DNA of 42,500 bases from Mesostigma viride (GCA_009746045.1 RPFO01000579.1:1314576-1357075), one strand, 5' to 3'; counted from the first letter of the stretch, positions 20,494 to 31,145 are shown. Translations and numbers: made by a program. Notes: generated by a model not told the origin, from the sequence alone.

Positions 20494-22445
20494 TAATTAA
20501 TTAATTAATTAAACTCGTGCTCCCGTTGGGGAGTCACGGAGCACCGAAGTGCTTTTAATCCCTGTGTGTGCACTACAGGAGAAAGGGCAGAGACCCCCAG
20601 TCTCCTTCATGCCAAAGGCATGCCACAGCTGCAATCGGGCGCGGCTAGCGAAAAGGACAGGCTAACGATCCGGCAAACTGTGGGTGCAATAAGACCCATG
20701 TGAGCATATCATAGCAAGGAGCGTGGGCAAGTAATCTGAACATAGCCAGGGCGTAGCATGGCTGTACTAGGACTAGGCTAAGGCTATGGCTGGTTGTGTA
20801 CCGTGCGTTGGCGGCACGTGACTAGGTGTGTTGGCACAGCTAGGCATGGCTGCCTTAGCGGCAGTGACGCCAATGGTTACAAGCTAGGGCTATTGCTATT
20901 CTAGCCCGCTGGGGGCGTCCACATCTTGTGGTTGATCATCAGGTCCCCGCCCCTCCAGTACACCTTGGGCTTCTGGGGGTCCTGCTTATGGCGGAGGTAT
21001 TCCGGCCACAGGTCGCGTCGCTGCTGTTGCTGAGCGGGGGTGAGGTCGTCATCCAGCGTCCAGGTGAGGTCGTGCAACCGCTTGCGACGAGAGAGGAACC
21101 GCTGCTTATCCTCAGGGGAGGGGAAGGTGAGTAGGACTGGTGGGGGGCCGCCTTGTCCCGTGAGTGGGGAAGGCGGTGGCACCCACGCAGTTCTACCTCA
21201 CCTACCAGGCCCATGAGGGTAAGAAGCTGGTTCTTGAGCTCGTCAGCAAGAGAGGTTGACGTCTCACCTGGCTTCTGGGGGAAGCGACGTAGCACCACTC
21301 GGCACTCGCGGCGAGCGCGATCGGTGACCTCCCGTTGCTGGGCCTGGCGGTGGTCCTCCAGCTCCTGGAGCTTTGTGGCGATGGCGTCGGTGGTGGAGGC
21401 GGTCGCTGACCGCAGCAGGTCCGCGTAGGAGAGCGGCGGGAGGTCGCCAGCATCCTGCCGGGGTGGCTGGGATGCAATGGTGGCCGTCTGCTCCGCTATC
21501 TTGGGGACCTGTGTGGCCAGGGCCTCGGTGTGGGCGGTGATGGCCTCAAGCTTCTTCAGGAGCACGCCACACTTGCCCTCCACCTGGTTAAGGCGAGAGA
21601 CAAGTGCAGCATGCGTTTCCGAAGCCTGCGCCGTGGTGTGTAGCGCCGTGAACTGGGGTTGTAGCTTGTGGACGACCTTGGTTTCCACGTTGGAGACCCG
21701 GGCCTCGACCGTGTTGAGCGTGGTGTTCAGCGATGTCAGCTGCTCGGCCAGCGGCCAGGTCACGTGCTCCTCCAGCACTGCGCGGATGTCATCCTTGCCG
21801 AGGGAGGAAGCCGATGGCGCTGCCGGCTGTGCGGGGGCTGGGGTGCGGAGCGTTCTGGTGATGTCGCCGAGGCGGATCTGGAATTGGCTGGTCAGGATAA
21901 TCAGGCGTTGTTGTACTTCGTTCAAAGCATAGAGCCAGGACATGTCTCCATTGTAGTCGATAGCCGCCCCCTTCCTGGGCACGAAGAGCTTCCGCTCCTG
22001 TTCGAGGAACTGGAGAACCTCAATGCATTCCTGCGGCGACAACTCTTGCCACTCGGTGAGGGAGAATCGTCGGTCGCCGGGGAGGAACTCGCTCCATTTT
22101 CGATCGTGGCAGGGTTTCTTGGGCTCAGGCGAGGCGCTTGGCGAGGGTTTGGCGGGTAAGCCTGTCGGCTGAACAATGGCGAGGGCGAGAGGGTTGGGCT
22201 GGGCGCTGGGAAGCTGTGCCAGCTCCTTTTCCAGCCCTCGTTTTGCTTTGGGAGTCGTCATAGCTGGTCACGTGCGTAACTTTGTCTATACTGCGTGGCA
22301 GCCGTAACCGTTTATACTGGCAAGTGCGTCTTAGAAAGGCGCATCGAATGCAAGTGGTCTGACCGAATTTGGGGCTCAGACGCAAAAGATCTGAACTCCG
22401 CCGTCAGCCATACCGCCGTCAGCCATTTTCGTTCAACTTGTCATC
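20494..22445 (-). mobile_element. LINE copy F: ORF1-only element
   Basis: The 11-bp target duplication AGCATGCGCAT (20483-20493 and 22446-22456) bounds a minus-strand element. It has about 180 nt of 5' UTR, ORF1 (22261 to 20901), about 390 nt of 3' UTR, the stem-loop CTCCC-GTTG-GGGAG and a (TTAA)n tail. Its 3' terminus (ACTCGTGCTCCCGTTGGGG, then AGTCACGGAGCA) is identical to that of the RT-bearing LINE C. No RT or endonuclease sequence is present, so it cannot move alone. Confidence 0.8.
20901..22261 (-). pseudogene. LINE F ORF1 protein (one frameshift)
   Basis: From the ATG at 22261 the frame runs to about 21150, where a one-base loss in a G/C run shifts it. Coding continues in the next frame to the stop at 20901, about 450 residues in all. 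Order: a basic, proline-rich N-terminus; a conserved block around RKLFVPRKGAAIDYNGDMSW; a long heptad-rich helix from about residue 155 to 290; an L1-type RRM (RRECRVVLRRFPQKPGE, GEVELRGCHRLP, PPPVLLTFPSPEDKQRFL); and a C-terminal domain (LDDDLTPAQQQQRRDLWPEY and YWRGGDL). This is the usual layout of L1-like ORF1p. The single frameshift may be recent. Confidence 0.75.
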
Positions 22446-23556
22446 AGCATGCGCATGAACAACTTGAGTGCGGCGCTCTGGATGCAGACTCCTCTGACGT
22501 TGGCGGGGTCGTCAGGGGAACCTTTGTTTTTGTACAGCATAATACGGTAGCTGTGCTGCCACTCAGGAATCGGCGGCGCGTTGGCAAGCAGGATCCGGTT
22601 GCAGACGTCAAGCAGGAACCCCGTGAGCGCCGTCAGCTTAATCACCGGGGCTGGGAGCTGGTCAGGTCCAACGGCGGCATAGAAGCGGAGTTGCTTGGCG
22701 GCGGTGCTCAGCTCGAGCTCGGTGAACGGCGGGAGCTCGTTGGGGTCGGCCAGGGGTTCCGTCAGGGCTAGGTACGTGTAGTCCTGCTCAGCGGCGGGCG
22801 GCGTGGGCGGCGCAGGGACGTCCCGGCAGGGCGCAGGCGCTACTGCCAGGCGTGCGGCCAGAGGGCCAAGAAGCGGCGGAGGCGGCGGGGGGGCGCCGAG
22901 CAGCCGGGACTGGGAGGAATACCACTGGTCGAGCTGCTGCTGCGGTGAGCCAGAGAGCATCCGCGGCGCCGGCTGCGCGCCGCCGGCAGGCCGTTGGGCG
23001 TGACGCAGGCGGGTCCAGGCGTACTTGCCGTGCTGGTCCTTGAGGTGGGCGAAGTACTCGCGGACATGGAGGTCCTCCTGCTCCTTGGTTGCCTGCCGGA
23101 TGGCCGAGTGGTAATCGGCTTTGAGGCGGGCGTAGCGGGCGGGGTCGCTGTTGTCGCACAGGGGCTTGCCGGCCGGGCCTGGATGACGGCGGGGAGTCGG
23201 TGCAGGCTGGTGAAGCGGGGCGGGCGGCGGGGGGGCAGCAGGGCCCCGGCCGCGGGCAGCTTACAAGTCAGCGAGGTGCCGAAGGGCCGATGCCGGGCCG
23301 GCAGCGAACAGCTGGGCGTGGCTGGCCGGGATGTCCAGCGCGTCGACGAACGCCTCTGCGGCGCGCTTGTGGGCGCGTTTTTCAGGGAAGTCCTCCAGAG
23401 CGTCTTCAGATTTCTCAAGCAACTGAAGTGTGCACAAATCAGGTGGTGCCACGTGCTTACGAAAGGGCCGGAGGGGAATCGCAGGCGGATGCGGGCGGTG
23501 ACGATGCGATGATCGGAGCGCACCAGGGGGATCACATGCGAGCGAGCAGAAGACGT
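22446..23556 (-). pseudogene. LINE E ORF2, apurinic-like endonuclease end and RT N-terminus (5' side of the LINE F insertion)
   Basis: Near 23500-23550 the minus strand encodes SHVIPLVRSDHRIVTARIRL. The SDHRIV motif is the conserved last catalytic segment of LINE APE endonucleases. A connector follows (EKRAHKRAAEAFVDALDI) with a frame change near 23250 and another near 23460. RT fingers come next: AVGPDQLPAPVIKL, WQHSYRIMLYKNKGSPDDPA and VRGVCIQSAALKLFMRML, stopping at the LINE F target duplication. The element is 5'-truncated within APE at about 23556. Confidence 0.8.
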
Positions 23557-24014
23557 GTTAGAATCCCTGAATGCCTCTGTGGCCCTGTCGCCATCGCCCC
23601 GCACTCCTGCACCTGCCAACCACCGCCAGTGGCTTTTTTTGTGGTGCCTGTGCTCGCGCCGTCTTGCCTTCATCCAACTTGAAAGACGCGAAGCGAATTC
23701 GCTGTCGCCTTTGGATCGACCAAAGGACACGTGCGCACTTAGAACTAACCCTAGTCTTACGAAGCATGCAAACTTGAAATAGTTACTCGTACAGCTAAAC
23801 GTCCTAGGACCGTAACTCGAGGTACGGTTGCTGAAATGCCAGAGCTATCAGTCCAGCACCGGCACGTAAAGAACCGAGACTCGTGAATTTTGCGACACTT
23901 CCGCGACTTTAGTATTTTCCGTCACCCTTGACATCTTGTCGTACAATACTACACATTTACGCCAATAGAAACTCGCCTCCAAAACTATATACTAACTATA
24001 TACTAACCTAATAA
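23557..24014. other. Spacer between LINE E and the Penelope-like tandem
   Basis: No gene was recognised. The last 60 bp contain a repeated ACTATATACTAA motif directly before the truncated Penelope-like copy, and this may be the insertion target. Confidence 0.4.
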
Positions 24015-25178
24015 CTATACACTTATGAGCTTGCATTCATGGAGAATCTCATTGCCTCAAACGATGATGTTCTCATCAGGCGTTTTATCCATACATGTCG
24101 ATACATTGATGATGTCATCGCTTTCGACAACCCTGATTTCGCAACCCATTTGTATATCACCGCTGGTCTGCCTGGCATCTACCCGCAAGCGTCCCTCACA
24201 TTAAAGCTCACGTCGGAGGATACTCATTGCAATTACCTCGATCTTAACATTACCCATAACAAGAAGGGCTGGCGTACGGCTGTCTATGATAAGCGCAAGG
24301 ATCCTAAATACCAGCAAATTCCTTTTATTCGTTACCCCGATATTCACAGTCTCCTTTCCCACACAGCAAAATATGGTGTTGTTCTTTCTCAGTTACATCG
24401 TTTTTCCCGTCTTTGTTCTTATCGTGTTGATTTCATCACGACTCTTGTTGAACTCTTGCAGCGTTTATTGGTCAAAAGACTATGACCGAGCCATTATGCT
24501 CCGTCAAGTCCGATGTTTTTTGCAACGTCACCCACATCTGTTCGGTGCTGCCCCTTGGCACAAGCTCTACAAACAGGTCGTGGACCGGCTGGATCGCATA
24601 GTATCTCCGCACATCTGAACCCTGTGATGCCAGATCTCCTTTGCGGCCGTTCCGAGCTTGGCACTGGATTCGTTGTCCACATCGTCGCGTCGCTGCCGCA
24701 ACACGATGTTTTCTGGCATCCGCGGGCTTTTGGTTCCCGCCGCACATTTGAAAGTGCTGTCCTCCGGCTTTTTGCCTTTGCACCGTGTGCAGTTCTTGGA
24801 CGTTTGGAATCATGGCATGGCTAACGTGATGACTGACTAGCTAGACCTTTTCAGTGGTTTTCCATTTGCGGGTATTTCCTCGTAAATGGTGGGAGAGCGA
24901 TCGCAGCAATGGTGCTCACCACTAGACACTCCCGGCCAGTTAGGCTAGAAACACACGCCCTGATCAAGCATGCTGTTTCCGGCCCCACCGTCTAGGTCAT
25001 CTAGTCGCTCCACACGTAAGCCAGCCATAATTTCAATGCACAAGGATACACATTTCCATCACCATTCATCTTCATCATCCTGAACGACTCGAAAACGCGG
25101 AAAAGATAACGGCAGGCTCGAGCTACCATGGTCCGGATTCTCCCGATTTCTGGCCTGCGCTGGTTGTCTCTTTGATAT
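24015..25178 (+). pseudogene. Penelope-like element, 5'-truncated leading copy
   Basis: This is nearly identical to 28565-29727 over about 1160 bp. I saw one inserted A near 24475 (CAAAAGAC against CAAAGAC), which truncates the RT frame at 24485, and a C-to-A change near 24948. It begins within the RT domain, just before the catalytic RYIDDVIAF, and includes the 3' UTR ending TGTCTCTTTGATAT. It lies immediately upstream of the full copy in the same orientation. Confidence 0.9.
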
Positions 25179-26111
25179 TAGATTGGTTGAATATAGTTCG
25201 TTTTCGGCTAGGAGGCGTGGCCTTTGCATGACGGGCAAGAGGATTTCAGCCGTGGGCAACCAAGCACACATGTCGTCGGGCTAGTCCGACGAGTGCGCAC
25301 GTGAACCGGCACTCCCGGTCACACACGACACCATAGAGATAGTCAGCTGCACCGCCTCATGTCGGCGAAACCCATAGTTCCATCGGAATCGTTTCAGCGG
25401 CCGGCATTTCCTCTCCGCGTTTCCTCAACCTCGTTTTCAGGATCATACTCATCGTTCCTGCATTTTCCTCTTCCACGCAGGTTGTGGCTTTTTTGAAAGC
25501 CACGAATGTACCCGGGGATGGGACGCTTCGGCTGCCTCAATGCCTACACATTCAATACGATGTCCCCCTCTCACCTTCCTCCATCATTCCGCTCACATTG
25601 CACTACGTGTCTGTGTTTTGTTCTTTTTCTTGTTCTCGTTTGTTTTGCTGTTCTTGTCCTTTTTCTTTTACTTTTACTGAGGGAGCTAGGCTGGGCTGCG
25701 CGCTGTGTGTGCTACTCTCGTGTTTTTCTGTGGGCACTTGAGAGACTAACCAAGGATCGGGCCCCCCACACGGCAATATCAGCCTTTGCTTTTGTTTACC
25801 CTCCCATATCTCTTTACAAACGCCAAAAAAACACAAAGGCAGGAGCACGGTGACTCATCTGGAACATGAAGAAGGGAAATCTTTTCGTTACAGGAAAGAG
25901 GTGTCAAGTATGACAATTGGAAGGCCCCCCCTGGGAATCCACATGTTCCGAGTCCATTCAGCTGTGTTGTTAGCCACATCCTGCCCCGGGGAGATGCATC
26001 ATGGACCACCGCTATCGCGTAACGGGTGTTACGCAGTGAATATTGACTTACCTCAATATGCTCCGCTCTGGTTCTGTTTGATGTCTTAGCTCTCAGTGCA
26101 TCTGAATCATC

Positions 26112-27545
26112 ATGAAACACCTTATGACTTTCTGGCATGCTCTTACCCTCCACAGAATACGGCAATCCAGTGGCATTGATTACCGGAAGTACACTGCTAT
26201 TTCTCGGCAGTTCCCCTATCGTATCTCCTCACAGGCATGGCGGAAGCGTTGTCGCATCAACACGCGCCATAACCATCACTGCAAGGATGACCATACTCTA
26301 CGTCGCCTCCGGCGCTTACAGCGCACGCATTTGTCGCTTACCAACTCCACTCGCCCACACCCCGTAAGCACCCATCGCGTCATTTATGCCATTTACAACC
26401 GCAGGTACCCTCAGCGTATCTACGTTGGCCAGACGCAACGGGATGCCTGGACGCGTTTTCAGGAACATGTCCGAGCGGCACGCCGCCTTCATATTGGCCG
26501 CCCTGCCGCCAACGACGACACCCCCCTACATGGCGCCATGGCCCAATACGGGTGGTGGGATTGGCGAGTCGTCCCCTTGGAACATGTCCCCGGCACCTTT
26601 ACCGGCGCCGCTTTTCGCAAAGCCGCAGGGCATCGGGAAACGTTTTGGAAACGAATGTTACATGCATTTCTGCCCCACGGTTTTTGCATTGAAGGCAAGA
26701 GTTTCAAAGCTCGGTCTCGCCGCCGCCCGCCTCCCCTCCGTCCCCGCCCTCTTATGTTCATCCGTGCCTGGCGTCTGAAGCACAATCTCCACCCATATCG
26801 CCCCTATCCCCCCAGCGTCACCCCGGCCCCTCCACCTTCCACACATGTGTCCACCGATCCTTCCCTTTACTCCACCAGTCTCCGCTGCTTACGTCACATG
26901 TCTCGGCTTATGCAACGCGGCAACTTTCATGCATCCTATCTCGAAGCCTGCAGCTTGAAGAAGCTTACCAGCTTACACATTGCCGTCGGGTCGTGCTCCC
27001 CAGCTGATCTGCAAGTCCCCCGCTCCCATGCCACTAGTCTGCGAGGCCTTCTCTCACGTATCATTCGGCACCGTGTCAATGGGAATGCAGATGCACTGCG
27101 TCCGCGCCGTTTGCTGATCTCACCTTTCATTCATGCTGCGATGGATGAGCTGTGTTTGCCACACATTCTGCATTTGCCGCAAGTGCAGGCTGCGATGCCG
27201 CTCGTGGTGCGCAACACTTTCGGCACTCCCATTGCCGCCTGGCATTACTCTCCCACCTTGGGACAAATGGTTTTCAGCAACGGGAAGGTCAGCCGCGATA
27301 CAACGCCCACCGAGCTGGCCACCATCTTGGCAGGGCCCTGCCCCTGCCAACAACAACGGTATTTCAAGTACCTTGATCCCACCTCACAGCACGTCATGAC
27401 CGCTGACCTCAGCATCCTGCCGAGCCACACGCTTGTAGACCTTTTTGCCAAAGGCACCAAGTTTCGGCCGTGGGTCCAGCGCACGTGTGCCAAAGAGGTG
27501 AATGCACTGCTCTCCACATCACTGCGCAAATTTGCAATGCCATGA
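26112..27545 (+). CDS. Penelope-like element ORF with N-terminal GIY-YIG endonuclease
   Basis: 477 residues, with an in-frame TGA four codons before the ATG. Residues 1-85 are very basic and rich in Arg/His. The GIY-YIG domain spans about 89-200: VIYAIYN (91-96) stands for GIY, IYVGQT (103-108) for YIG, Arg115 and His119 lie in the next helix, and Glu176 in HRETFWKRML fits the metal-binding glutamate. The remainder (200-477) is a linker with a CPCQQQRYFKYLDP segment and no recognised domain. By family it nicks target DNA to prime reverse transcription. It ends in ATGA, where its TGA overlaps the ATG of the RT frame. In related elements both domains lie in one protein, so this break may be a frameshift or a translational coupling site. 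Confidence 0.75.
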   Translation: MKHLMTFWHALTLHRIRQSSGIDYRKYTAISRQFPYRISSQAWRKRCRINTRHNHHCKDDHTLRRLRRLQRTHLSLTNSTRPHPVSTHRVIYAIYNRRYPQRIYVGQTQRDAWTRFQEHVRAARRLHIGRPAANDDTPLHGAMAQYGWWDWRVVPLEHVPGTFTGAAFRKAAGHRETFWKRMLHAFLPHGFCIEGKSFKARSRRRPPPLRPRPLMFIRAWRLKHNLHPYRPYPPSVTPAPPPSTHVSTDPSLYSTSLRCLRHMSRLMQRGNFHASYLEACSLKKLTSLHIAVGSCSPADLQVPRSHATSLRGLLSRIIRHRVNGNADALRPRRLLISPFIHAAMDELCLPHILHLPQVQAAMPLVVRNTFGTPIAAWHYSPTLGQMVFSNGKVSRDTTPTELATILAGPCPCQQQRYFKYLDPTSQHVMTADLSILPSHTLVDLFAKGTKFRPWVQRTCAKEVNALLSTSLRKFAMP

Positions 27546-29167
27546 GCACGGACCTACAGCTTGCTCCCCTTGCCATGGAACCGTGGTTTCGCGCCGTCAT
27601 TCACGAATGCAATGCACGTCTCACCAGGCTTGATTACCGTCTCCAGCAGGTCCACCGCACCACCTGGCTCAACACCACAGATAAAGCACTTCTTGACCAC
27701 TTCAAGCAGGACTTTATCATCACGTGTGTTGACAAGAGTGCCAACAACTTTGCTTTCATATGCAAGAAGCACTACCTTGCTACTTTGCAACACGAGTTGG
27801 CGTCCAGCCCTACCTATGTTCAGCGTGCACAGTCCACCGCCAGTATCACTGCTGCTCATCGGGCTTTTCTGCACAGCCAAAACATTTTTGCTCGGGCATT
27901 CCTTAAGCGGCAGCGACGCGCCACCACCACTACGTTCCCATATCTGTATCTCACTCTTAAGCTGCACAAAACTCCTGTTGCTTTGCGCACCATTGCTGCG
28001 TCGCATTCAGCCCCACTGATGCCTCTCTCGAAACTCATCTGCCATGCTTTGAATGCTCTTCTCCCCGAAGCCAATGCATTATGGGTGGAGGTGCTGTCGA
28101 ATGCCGGGTATGAATGCGCTGGTAGTTGGATCGTCATAGACTCAGCCCAAGTACGCCTACGCCTTGCCGCCCTTAGCCGTTCTAAGACAGCAGCAGAGAA
28201 ACGTATACCTATGCCCATAGCCACCTATGATTTCACCACTCTATATACCACACTAGATTTGCACGATTTGAAAGCTCGTTTAGATAGCCTCCTTACTCGT
28301 CTGTATGCACGTAGGCCTCACGGGCGCAACCACCTGCACGTGCGTGTTTCTCAGACCAAGCCCACGGCAACGTGGCTCTCAGGGATCGCGGCAGGTGCTA
28401 TCGTGCGGGATGGTTATAATTATATTATCACGAAGGCTGACCTTGTCCATTGGATCTCTTATCTTGTTGATAACACCTTCATCTGTTTTGCGGGCAATGT
28501 ATACCAACAAGCTATCGGCATCCCTATGGGCACTAACTGTGCCGGGCTCCTTGCAAACCTCTATCTATACACTTATGAGCTTGCATTCATGGAGAATCTC
28601 ATTGCCTCAAACGATGATGTTCTCATCAGGCGTTTTATCCATACATGTCGATACATTGATGATGTCATCGCTTTCGACAACCCTGATTTCGCAACCCATT
28701 TGTATATCACCGCTGGTCTGCCTGGCATCTACCCGCAAGCGTCCCTCACATTAAAGCTCACGTCGGAGGATACTCATTGCAATTACCTCGATCTTAACAT
28801 TACCCATAACAAGAAGGGCTGGCGTACGGCTGTCTATGATAAGCGCAAGGATCCTAAATACCAGCAAATTCCTTTTATTCGTTACCCCGATATTCACAGT
28901 CTCCTTTCCCACACAGCAAAATATGGTGTTGTTCTTTCTCAGTTACATCGTTTTTCCCGTCTTTGTTCTTATCGTGTTGATTTCATCACGACTCTTGTTG
29001 AACTCTTGCAGCGTTTATTGGTCAAAGACTATGACCGAGCCATTATGCTCCGTCAAGTCCGATGTTTTTTGCAACGTCACCCACATCTGTTCGGTGCTGC
29101 CCCTTGGCACAAGCTCTACAAACAGGTCGTGGACCGGCTGGATCGCATAGTATCTCCGCACATCTGA
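27542..29167 (+). CDS. Penelope-like element reverse transcriptase
   Basis: 541 residues from the ATG at 27542; the frame is open further upstream to about 27470. RT motifs appear in order: CVDKSANNFAFICKKHYLAT, YLYLTLKLHKTP with a following LRTIAAS, ATYDFTTLYTTLDL (first catalytic Asp), QAIGIPMGTNCAGLLANLYL, RYIDDVIAF (catalytic Asp pair near 28655) and LDLNITHNKKGW. The GIPMG and YIDD forms fit Penelope-like/TERT-related RTs rather than LINE or LTR RTs. The frame shows no internal stop and ends in SPHI. About 560 nt of 3' UTR follow. By family the enzyme copies its own RNA at a nick, or at a telomere end in endonuclease-lacking relatives. Confidence 0.85.
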   Translation: MSTDLQLAPLAMEPWFRAVIHECNARLTRLDYRLQQVHRTTWLNTTDKALLDHFKQDFIITCVDKSANNFAFICKKHYLATLQHELASSPTYVQRAQSTASITAAHRAFLHSQNIFARAFLKRQRRATTTTFPYLYLTLKLHKTPVALRTIAASHSAPLMPLSKLICHALNALLPEANALWVEVLSNAGYECAGSWIVIDSAQVRLRLAALSRSKTAAEKRIPMPIATYDFTTLYTTLDLHDLKARLDSLLTRLYARRPHGRNHLHVRVSQTKPTATWLSGIAAGAIVRDGYNYIITKADLVHWISYLVDNTFICFAGNVYQQAIGIPMGTNCAGLLANLYLYTYELAFMENLIASNDDVLIRRFIHTCRYIDDVIAFDNPDFATHLYITAGLPGIYPQASLTLKLTSEDTHCNYLDLNITHNKKGWRTAVYDKRKDPKYQQIPFIRYPDIHSLLSHTAKYGVVLSQLHRFSRLCSYRVDFITTLVELLQRLLVKDYDRAIMLRQVRCFLQRHPHLFGAAPWHKLYKQVVDRLDRIVSPHI

Positions 29168-29727
29168 ACCCTGTGATGCCAGATCTCCTTTGCGGCCGTT
29201 CCGAGCTTGGCACTGGATTCGTTGTCCACATCGTCGCGTCGCTGCCGCAACACGATGTTTTCTGGCATCCGCGGGCTTTTGGTTCCCGCCGCACATTTGA
29301 AAGTGCTGTCCTCCGGCTTTTTGCCTTTGCACCGTGTGCAGTTCTTGGACGTTTGGAATCATGGCATGGCTAACGTGATGACTGACTAGCTAGACCTTTT
29401 CAGTGGTTTTCCATTTGCGGGTATTTCCTCGTAAATGGTGGGAGAGCGATCGCAGCAATGGTGCTCACCACTAGACACTCCCGGCCAGTTAGGCTCGAAA
29501 CACACGCCCTGATCAAGCATGCTGTTTCCGGCCCCACCGTCTAGGTCATCTAGTCGCTCCACACGTAAGCCAGCCATAATTTCAATGCACAAGGATACAC
29601 ATTTCCATCACCATTCATCTTCATCATCCTGAACGACTCGAAAACGCGGAAAAGATAACGGCAGGCTCGAGCTACCATGGTCCGGATTCTCCCGATTTCT
29701 GGCCTGCGCTGGTTGTCTCTTTGATAT

Positions 29728-30676
29728 GTTGATAGAGGCATGCCTCTTATTTCATTTCAAGCTACCTCTTGATTAATCTCTGAGAAAACGTGCAATTCTA
29801 AAAAAATAGCAAATTTTCAATGACTAGCAATTTTCCGCTCTTCCGTTCCGTGCGCGGAACCAGTTCCGCCTCCGGAACCGGTTCCGTTCCAGAGCTCCGT
29901 CTAAAATTCCCAATTCCGTTCCGGTTCCGTTCCGCCACCCCCAAACCCGGTTCTGCCCAACCCTGGTTGGGACAATACCAAAATTGTACAAGACCTGAAA
30001 TGGGGCTGATCTGCCTGCCCCAACCCCCATCCAGCCTTGCTTCCAAAAAGCGAAAAAAAAAAAAGCAAACAAAAAGCATGACGGCCCCAAAAATTTTCCC
30101 ATGTAGCTTGTCCTGCCACCAAAAGCCATACCGTCTGTGCACGTGCGCCATAGCACGCCACCCGTAGGTACCGAGCGCTATACTAGCAATAACTGCCAAA
30201 ATAAGTGTACACCTGTCTTCCACGTTCAGATATGATTGCTCCAAATTAACCGCCAAAACTCTTGACGCCTTGATCCCAGGTCCCGCAACCCGCTAATGGC
30301 AGCCAGCGATTCCCAAACCGCCAGCTGGCAAGTATGCAGTCCCTGCATCAGTGAACCGGCGCCCTGCCGTGCCGGCGCCCCCCCCTCCGTCCCAATGCTG
30401 CACTCACAAGATCTTCCAGGCTGAACGCACACAAATAGAAGCATCAGCCCCCCCCCCCCCCCCCCCCCCCGGCCCCCCAAAGCCATCCCTCCCATGGCAT
30501 CCCTCCCTCCCAGGCGCGTCTCCCCCCCTTCTTAGGGCCCTCTCCTTTGGCCTCTCACGTACACGGCGCCCGGGCCATCTGCCTCAGGACTTGGAGCCCT
30601 TTTGCTGCCCTCGTGTCTACAGACCCTTCACATCACTCTGGCGGCCCGCCAGCCCCGCCAGCCCTGCTCCGCCTGC
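29728..30676. other. Low-complexity intergenic DNA
   Basis: No gene was recognised. 29830-29945 is a degenerate GTTCCG/CCGGTTCCG repeat, 30052-30064 is an A run, and 30448-30470 is a 23-C run. Open frames crossing these tracts have repetitive composition and are not credible. Confidence 0.5.
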
Positions 30677-30678
30677 TA

Positions 30679-31145
30679 GGGTTCGGGACGGTACCCGGAA
30701 CTACCGGAAAAATCGGGCTTTGAAAGCTGGGTACCGGTACCGGGTGGGCCATCATGGATATCCGGCCACACCCAGTACCCGGTATCGGTACCCAAGCCTG
30801 GCGGTCCTACAGGCGAGATTGACCGTCTCGAGAGCGACTTGCCGAGTGCCGAGTCGCCCGAATAGTCACTTTCTATGCTGAATTAAATTTCCTTGGCTTG
30901 TAGTTGAGTAGCCACGAAGCAAAAGCTGCTGCGCTGCCTGGTATGACTGATTATTCTGGCATTTGCAACCGCTCTCCGCTGGCTGACTTGGGTTGTTCTG
31001 TGCGCTTGGGCTTTCCTGCGGGTACCGGTACCGGGTACCGGTACTGGGCGCCCTTGACAAGTTGATAGTGGAGTTGTTTGTATGACAAGTTGGGGTACTG
31101 GACTACCGGTACTGGGTGACAGATTTTGGGTACCGTCCCGAGCCC
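30679..31145. mobile_element. 467-bp TIR element
   Basis: The ends are GGGTTCGGGACGGTACCC at 30679 and, inverted, GGGCTCGGGACGGTACCC at 31145: 18 bp with one mismatch. TA flanks both sides (30677-30678 and 31146-31147), which may be a TA target duplication. The interior is rich in GGTACCGG repeats. No coding sequence. Confidence 0.6.

Larger units (their letters stand above)
25179..29727 (+). mobile_element. Penelope-like element, apparently full length (Chlamys type)
   Basis: Bounded on the left by the 3' end of the truncated copy and on the right by the same 3' terminus at 29727. About 930 nt of 5' UTR precede the first ORF at 26112. Two overlapping ORFs encode a GIY-YIG endonuclease and then a reverse transcriptase. 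In canonical Penelope elements the endonuclease follows the RT, whereas the N-terminal order is known from the Chlamys/Naiad clade, with Chlamys in green algae. A third fragment of the same 3' end lies at 39039-39111 (minus). Confidence 0.8.

Noticed and set aside
24015-29727. LTRs formed by the 1.16-kb direct repeats around the Penelope-like element
   Set aside because: The repeats include RT coding sequence and a truncated 5' end, as in Penelope-like tandems; there is no integrase or protease.
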